This document shows, one piece after another, positions 59,601 to 64,000 of a DNA stretch of 64,000 nucleotides. Made by a program: the position numbers and the translations under genes. Origin of the DNA: Ditylenchus dipsaci (lineage: Eukaryota > Nematoda > Chromadorea > Rhabditida > Anguinidae); assembly GCA_004194705.1 (NCBI GenBank), contig SADC01000932.1, positions 62,001 through 126,000 of the forward strand. Reading direction: 5' to 3'. Numbering within the stretch: the first letter of the stretch is position 1; each line of letters begins with the position of its first letter. The notes beneath the pieces were generated by a model, which saw only the letters and a program-made list of their open reading frames with translations, made no database searches and had not been told where the DNA came from.

Positions 59601-62083
59601 GGCTGTGTAAGGGAGTGTGGATGGTTGCAAACTAAATGTTTTAATTTAGTTGCTTGAGTTTGTTGCCTATACGCAAGCTTATTTCTCAGTTCTTCTCTGA
59701 TTCCACAGACTTCTGTGGTGATCTTGGTGAAATGAAGGTGTGTTTGCGCGAGGATGCAGATGCTGCTCACCATGATTATTCCGAACTGCAAATTATGGGA
59801 AAACAAGTAATTCTCAGAAATTTGTTAGAAGAATTTTCTTACAGGTCTAGTTTCTGCAAGATCTTTGAAACAAAGATATTTTGTGCACAGTTGAGTCTCG
59901 GTATAAGACCAACACTAGGAGCTGTCCATCAATTGCCTTATATCAAGTGCCAATAATTTGCGGGGGATATTAGGGATCTTATACCGGGGAAGCTCATACG
60001 GAGACTAAACTGTAATAAAATGATAAAAAATTTTTTTATACATTTTTAGGTTTTCCTGATCTCCGAAGAGCAAAATTCAAGCAGTATCAATTCGAAGAGT
60101 GCCTCTTGCACACCTAATGAGGGGCCAACAGCATGAAGCAATGTCAATTTGCATATGTGTTCGTGTTTAATGCTGCCGATTCCACTAACAAACCAAAAAC
60201 GGCGACATTCAGCAATCAAACAGACGATTTGAGTGCCTCCAGGTTTCTTTTGTTACCAACAAAAATATGTCTGAAGCTGACATTTTGCAGTCGTATTGAA
60301 TGCACTTGCTTTTCTAACTTTCAAAGTTTTGCTGCAGGATAGCTCAAAAACAAGAACCCTATTAGCACGAATTTATTACTTCCGGTTTTTTGTAAATATT
60401 ATTGTAAACTGATTCATACTTATCTAAGTTTTAGTTCCAGAGCCAACCCGAAAAATTCTCAGGGATTTTGGCTAATGGCTAGTCAGGTTTTCAGGACAAA
60501 ATTCCAGCAAATTTGGCTATTTGTGCTATTTTTTAGACCGTCGGGCTGTTTTGTATTCGAAATGTGCAGGGCAATTTGTTAGCACTAATTGCCAGCCCTG
60601 ATTTTAGGCTAAAATTGGGATAGGACAGTATTCGGTGCTTATCCTTGATAGCCACCACCTTTATTAATCCTGTATTTTATTTATTTTTTGCCTTTTTGAC
60701 CCAATTATGGATATTGACTCCTGGGCATGTTACATACCAAAATATAGCTTAGTTTCCTAGCTACATTTCGGAATCTCATATGTCTGAGAGTCGATAATCA
60801 TAATTGGGTCAAAAAGGCAAAAAATAAATAAAATACTGGATTAATAAAGGTGGTGGCTCCAAAGGAAAACAATCAAATATTACATCCTTTTTTCGCCTAT
60901 CGTCCAATTTTTTATAATTTTTTGGCTGCACATGTGTGGTATTCATGTAAAGCTTTTAATGGTGATATAAAAGGCTGATTTAGTATTATTTTGAGTTGTC
61001 GAATTGGACTAGATGAAGTGATCATTAGTCTGTTCAACCACCAGCAAATTCTTCAAATCATCAGTCGTCTTCTGCTGGGTGACTCCACTGCTTGCACCTT
61101 ACTCACAAATGGTTGTTTCTCCAGATCCTGCTCCAATACTGTTCCTGCCCAAAGCCCCCACTCTAAAAGTCTGTCTCCCCTACTTATGTGTGTCCAGAAA
61201 GAATGGACTGAAAAGCAAGAGTGCCCCTCGCCTGTCTTAGGAGCATTAACTGTGTGTTTACAAGCATCCTCCAAAGTGGCTGAACAGTTCGACCAACGTC
61301 CAGCGCTAAAGTTCCTGCTCCAAAAGCTATGCCAATGGCAGGAATCAGTGAATTTGTACAAGGTGGTAGTCGCCTGCCACTCCATCAAACTCTCCGCCAT
61401 CTTCTACCAGATGGAAAAGGCTGAGAATAACACATTTTATTTGGATTTCTTGCACAACTCTTTGATTGGCTTGTTGTGTACTTTGAGTGGGTTGGAAACA
61501 ACCGCTACTTCCACCAAACTGGCTGCTTTTGCTAGGGAGACATTTGCTCAGGTAAAAATATTTTCTACGTCTTTTGCAGAATATCTAACAGACATCTTTA
61601 CCAAATAATTTACAACATAATCCACCATGCTGGCTTATTTTTCGACCTCGCAAAGATCGGAAAATTTGTTGGCTTGATCTCGAGATTTTCGGGTGCTCAA
61701 CCAAAATCGAAAAAGCAGAATAGGTAAAGGTACGATTTAACGTAATCCCTCAAGTCACATTTTTAACACCATTTTCAAGGTCTTTTTGCCGAACCTGGTT
61801 CGTCAGCCCATTCCGAAAAATAGCAAGAAAATAAAGTACGAAGTTTTATCGAATTAAAATGTAAATACGGTTCAAATTAATCGGTAATTTCACGCAAAAT
61901 TTTTTTGGAAAACACTTTAAAAACGATTACAATCCTGATTGTTTCAGCCTATCAAATTCTCGCTGGTAGAAAAGAAGGAATTAGTTGAGTTTACGAAAGA
62001 GGAGAATGATGAACAAATAAAGAAAGGCCAAGAAAAATCTTCTAAAAGTTTCACTATTGTACAAGCGAAGCAGTGCCTGGAAA
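44607..62083 (+). CDS. ARFGEF3: BIG3/ARFGEF3-like protein, about 29 exons, 3' end beyond the recognised part
   Basis: Recognised by blocks along its length that match the Sec7-less BIG family member BIG3: SIALAAHGNKH...LAVEGLQMILRDP early, LLVPPPSKRLEALK, FNQTLFNTFESIL, GSGWKPLFGALK, GCSCLKHLLLSAGP and VIISLFNHQQILQII. Exons: 44607-44691, 44785-44917, 45177-45314, 45368-45436, 46041-46345, 46391-46591, 48349-48441, 48495-48555, 48602-48757, (uncertain 49031-49083 and within 49100-49640), 49687-49833 or later, 49889-50033, 50261-50347, 50396-50807, 50864-50889, 52070-52259, 52304-52547, 53754-53981, 54546-54599, 54651-54870, 54913-55051, 55118-55266, 56057-56239, 56288-56473, 59420-59606, 59650-59806, 60050-60242, 60996-61551, 61948-62083. 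One-base losses at 44796-44800, 46326-46329 and 60121-60124 break the frame. In mammals BIG3 regulates secretory-granule biogenesis and lacks GEF activity (family knowledge). Confidence 0.88.
46770..48062. repeat. Three-layer nested palindrome in a BIG3 intron
   Basis: Outer arms: AGAGATAAATATT, GGAGATAGTCTCG and TTGTCGACAA(C/T)ATATGG pair from 46770 to 48062. Middle arms are phrase arrays, (T)nCCGCCTAATTT at 46994-47118 and AAATTAGGCGGAAAA at 47590-47718. The centre is a hAT-like palindrome, 47175-47534. All layers share one centre near 47355. Confidence 0.88.
47175..47534. mobile_element. hAT-like palindromic MITE at the centre of a larger palindrome
   Basis: CAGGGGTGGGCAAAGACCAG and complement, the same termini as 25846-26421. 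Left flank GTGAAATT and right flank AATTTCAC are inverted rather than direct repeats, so no normal 8-bp target duplication exists here. Confidence 0.85.
48783..48974. mobile_element. MITE with AAAACCATGGTTT ends
   Basis: AAAAAACCATGGTTTCCGCGCGCAGC pairs with GCTGCGCGCAAAAACCATGGTTTTTT; an inner pair is CTCTAACTGTACTCTTTTG / CAAAAGAGTACAGTTAGAG. In the intron after BIG3 exon 48602-48757. Confidence 0.8.
51788..52015. mobile_element. MITE, TA-target CCGTATTT family
   Basis: CCTTATTTCCTCTAATAAG and complement ATTATAGGAAATACGG, TA on both sides (51786-51787, 52016-52017). A second inner inverted pair, GTGCCTGTTAGA / AGGCACTTTTTAGAC. In the long GC-AG intron of the BIG3 gene. Confidence 0.8.
56840..59164 (+). 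mobile_element. Full-length Tigger/pogo element in a BIG3 intron
   Basis: CAGTCGACTCTCGATATAACG at 56840 and the complement ending GCGTCGACTG at 59164; TA duplicated at 56838-56839 and 59165-59166. GATATAACGTCC sub-terminal repeats lie at both ends. It contains one intron-bearing transposase gene. High end-to-end identity and the open transposase suggest a recent insertion. Same strand as the host gene. Confidence 0.95.
57190..58720 (+). CDS. Tigger/pogo transposase (CENP-B-like HTH plus DDE domain)
   Basis: Begins MGTTVTKRRVITLEVKKQII, a psq-type helix-turn-helix with SQLSHQFDMPKSTIKTIL. The DDE core includes ERITVLVESNMSGTEKMP, AWMT, ADLFETWLKEWDRKL, the catalytic-Asp motif LFLDNFSGH and YFPPNTTAVSQPMDQGII. 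The acidic C-terminal tail ends at TAA (58718-58720). GT-AG introns are visible near 57481-57532, 57824-57872, 58034-58080 and 58288-58342. A T-run base seems missing at 57422-57424 (RWVKTLRSQIVPITGALLV continues in the next frame), and the segment around 57590-57650 is not resolved. Probably close to functional; this is inference. Confidence 0.85.
60651..60857. mobile_element. Inverted-repeat MITE with GCCACCACCTTTATTAATCC ends
   Basis: GCCACCACCTTTATTAATCC and TTTTTTGCCTTTTTGACCCAATTATG pair with the complement at 60779-60857. Arms of about 70 nt, nearly perfect, in the intron before BIG3 exon 60996. Confidence 0.8.
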
Positions 62084-62189
62084 GTGAGATTTTTTATGAT
62101 AGGCGACTTATAAGGGCATGCCCACGCCAATACCGTATTCTCACTAATAGAGCGGCATGCTGCTGCAACCAGTGTTGGGAATTTTCTGA

Positions 62190-62395
62190 AATTCCCGTAC
62201 TCGTACTTCGTACAAGTATTTTTTTGACCTCGTACTCCGTACTCGTACTCGTACCGCGCTACAAAATCTCGTCGTACTCGTACACGTACTAGTAGTACGA
62301 GCTGAAAAAGACTCTTACTCGTACTCGTATTCGTACTTTACTCGTACCTGAGAAAAATCTCATGCTGTACTCGTACTTGAATAAAAAATCCGTAC
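62190..62395. repeat. Phrase array (C)GTACTCGTAC, left
   Basis: About fifteen CGTACT(C) units at irregular spacing, separated by short T- or A-rich gaps. The same phrase in the same orientation returns at 63890-64000, at the window edge. The two may bound a larger element, or be copies of one array split by the insertion between them. Confidence 0.75.
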
Positions 62396-62559
62396 TCTTT
62401 AAATATTTTCACAAATTTTTATTTAATTTAAGTAACATTTTTATATAATTTTTGTCAAATGAGGAATCGACTACCATAAGGGACTATTTTTCTAAATTTA
62501 CCTGGTACCAGCCTTTAAAGCCTTGAGCAACGCAGAAGCCTTGTGCAACGCTTCGCATT

Positions 62560-63680
62560 GCGATTTTCAAAGGAGTAGATATTTGACACACCATAAAATG
62601 AATAACACACCATGACCAAAATCTAGCTGCTTCGCATCCCTTGGAGTAATACTTTTTTCTAGCGTCAAAAGACGCTTTTCTAGCGCCAAAATAGTTTTTT
62701 CTAGCGTCAAAATTTTTCTAGCGTCAAAATACGTTTTTCTAGCGTCAAAATACGCTATTCCAGCGTCAAATTGTGTTCTCATATGCCATTTCTTGTTTCT
62801 ATGTGTTTCACGGGTGTTCATTCTTAATTTCAACAGCTACAGCGAAACTTATCCAACAGCTACAGCGAAACTCGGTCTCGATACAAATAGATGCTACATA
62901 CAAGGTGAATTGGTTGGGATACCCGCTTATGGTAACATTTGCCCTTTTTATAAATTATGTATGCATGGATTCTCCAATGTGATAGGGAAGTTTTTCATCT
63001 CTTATGTGGCACTGGTCTCTGATGAGAGCGGGTGGGCCTATGAAGTCTTTATGAGAGCGATCACTGGACTGTCCTACAAACCAGATGTGCTCATGGCGGA
63101 TGGAGACTAATCAATTACACGAGGTAGCTTGTCTTAATCTTCACTGCCTTCTTCTTTATCTGTTTAACTATACTGTTTGGCCTGCTGTGAAGAGGGGGAT
63201 GTGCTATGTCCATATGTTTTGTTTTCATTGTTATCGCTTTGTTCTTGGAGTGTGGTATTTGGAATAAAAGTTGTCTGGTCTGAATCATGTGGCGTAGAGT
63301 ATAATTTTGAAGATGTGGGAATAGGGATTGAGTAGAATGAAAAAGAAATAAAACAGGAAATAACGACCACATATTTGACAGTGGAAGTTTTGAAGGTAGA
63401 AAGAAGTATTTTTATGGCAGAAAAAGCTATTACACGGCAGAAAAGCATTTTCACGGCAAAAATTCATTTTGATGGCAGATGAAAAGGGTCTGGCTTTTGA
63501 CGCTAGAATAGCGTATTTTGACGCTAGAATGGCGTATTTTGACGCTAGAAAAACGTATTTTGACGCTAGAAAAATTTTGACGCTAGAAAAAAGTATTTTG
63601 ACGCTAGAAAAGCGTCTTTTGACGCTAAAAGAAAGTACCACCCATCCCTTGGAATAAGGCACATTATAACTAAACCATGA
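62560..63680 (+). mobile_element. Mutator/Phantom-like element with phrase-array inverted termini
   Basis: The left arm (about 62640-62772) repeats TTTCTAGCGTCAAAATACG six or seven times. The right arm (about 63495-63625) repeats the complement TTTTGACGCTAGAA in the mirrored order. Outer sequences (ATCCCTTGGAGTAA / CATCCCTTGGAATAAGG, GCTTCGC patches) also pair. Between the arms lies a MULE-type transposase relic. A second phrase (ACGGCAGAAAAG) recurs at 63410-63475. Confidence 0.8.
62855..63230 (+). pseudogene. Mutator-like (MULE) transposase fragment
   Basis: Reads IQIDATYKVNWLGYPL with the first catalytic Asp, then (next frame) FFISYVALVSDESGWAYEVF, KPDVLMADGD with the second Asp, SIT after a stop, and VWPAVKRGMCYVHM with the Cys-His region typical of MULE transposases. 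A 22-bp direct duplication (CAACAGCTACAGCGAAACT) lies just upstream. Stops and frame shifts show it is dead. Confidence 0.8.
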
Positions 63681-63889
63681 AAAGGCATAGATTTAAAACG
63701 GCCGCTTCGCGTGCCTTGAAATGAGGAATGCCATGACCCTACAATGAAAGAGACGTCAATTCAGAAGATTAATCAGAACATTTACAGAGAAAATAGGAAA
63801 TTTATGCTTTCAAAATGCCTTTCTCATTTAAAAACTCATGCTTTTATTAAAAAAATTCTGCTCAAAAATAGCCATAAAAAAACATGGCA

Positions 63890-64000
63890 CTCATACTTAA
63901 AGTTTCTCTTCGTACTCGTACTTGTTCTTCGTCCTCGTACTCGTACACGTACCTCATTATTTTTTCTGTTCGTACTAGTACTCGTACTCGTACCTCTGTT
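63890..64000. repeat. Phrase array (C)GTACTCGTAC, right, cut by the window end
   Basis: Repeats CGTACTCGTAC in the same orientation as 62190-62395. Its extent beyond 64000 is unknown. Confidence 0.7.

Noticed and set aside
63285..63662. Minus-strand ORF rich in VFLASKYA repeats as a membrane protein
   Set aside because: It is the translation of the TTTTGACGCTAGAA terminal array.

Overview
This is a window of AT-rich animal nuclear DNA. Protein-coding genes are split into many exons with GT-AG introns. Most introns are tiny (about 42-66 nt); a few have been inflated to kilobases by transposons. The animal group cannot be fixed from the sequence. The genes are metazoan (aminoacylase-1 and a BIG3/ARFGEF3-type protein), and the transposons (LINE, Gypsy, Tigger/pogo, hAT, Mutator/Phantom-like) suit many invertebrates.

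Layout. 1-14778: two tandem, same-strand aminoacylase-1 (ACY1) genes with the same ten-exon structure, separated by a minus-strand LINE (about 5872-9245). 14779-24774: a dense stack of MITEs, foldback elements and palindromes with no convincing complete gene. 24775-27285: the 3' part of an unrecognised but clearly coding minus-strand gene. 27286-38950: hAT, Gypsy and foldback relics, and many arrays of short reiterated phrases. 39031-41085: an unrecognised plus-strand gene ending in a Thr-rich mucin-like stretch. 41524-43187: a long inverted repeat with a Cys-rich ORF at its centre. 44607-62083 and probably onward: a BIG3/ARFGEF3-like gene of about 29 exons, with a full-length Tigger element in one intron. 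62560-63680: a Mutator/Phantom-type element whose inverted ends are arrays of one reiterated phrase.

Two themes run through the window. First, at least ten long inverted-repeat (foldback) elements occur. Several have termini built from a short phrase repeated at irregular spacing, with a different phrase in each element. One encloses a Mutator-like transposase relic, which points to Foldback/Phantom-type transposons as the source. Second, nearly every reading-frame break in otherwise conserved exons is a single-base loss in or beside a run of one base. This argues for consensus errors in the assembly rather than for pseudogenes, and it should be settled before any gene here is called broken.
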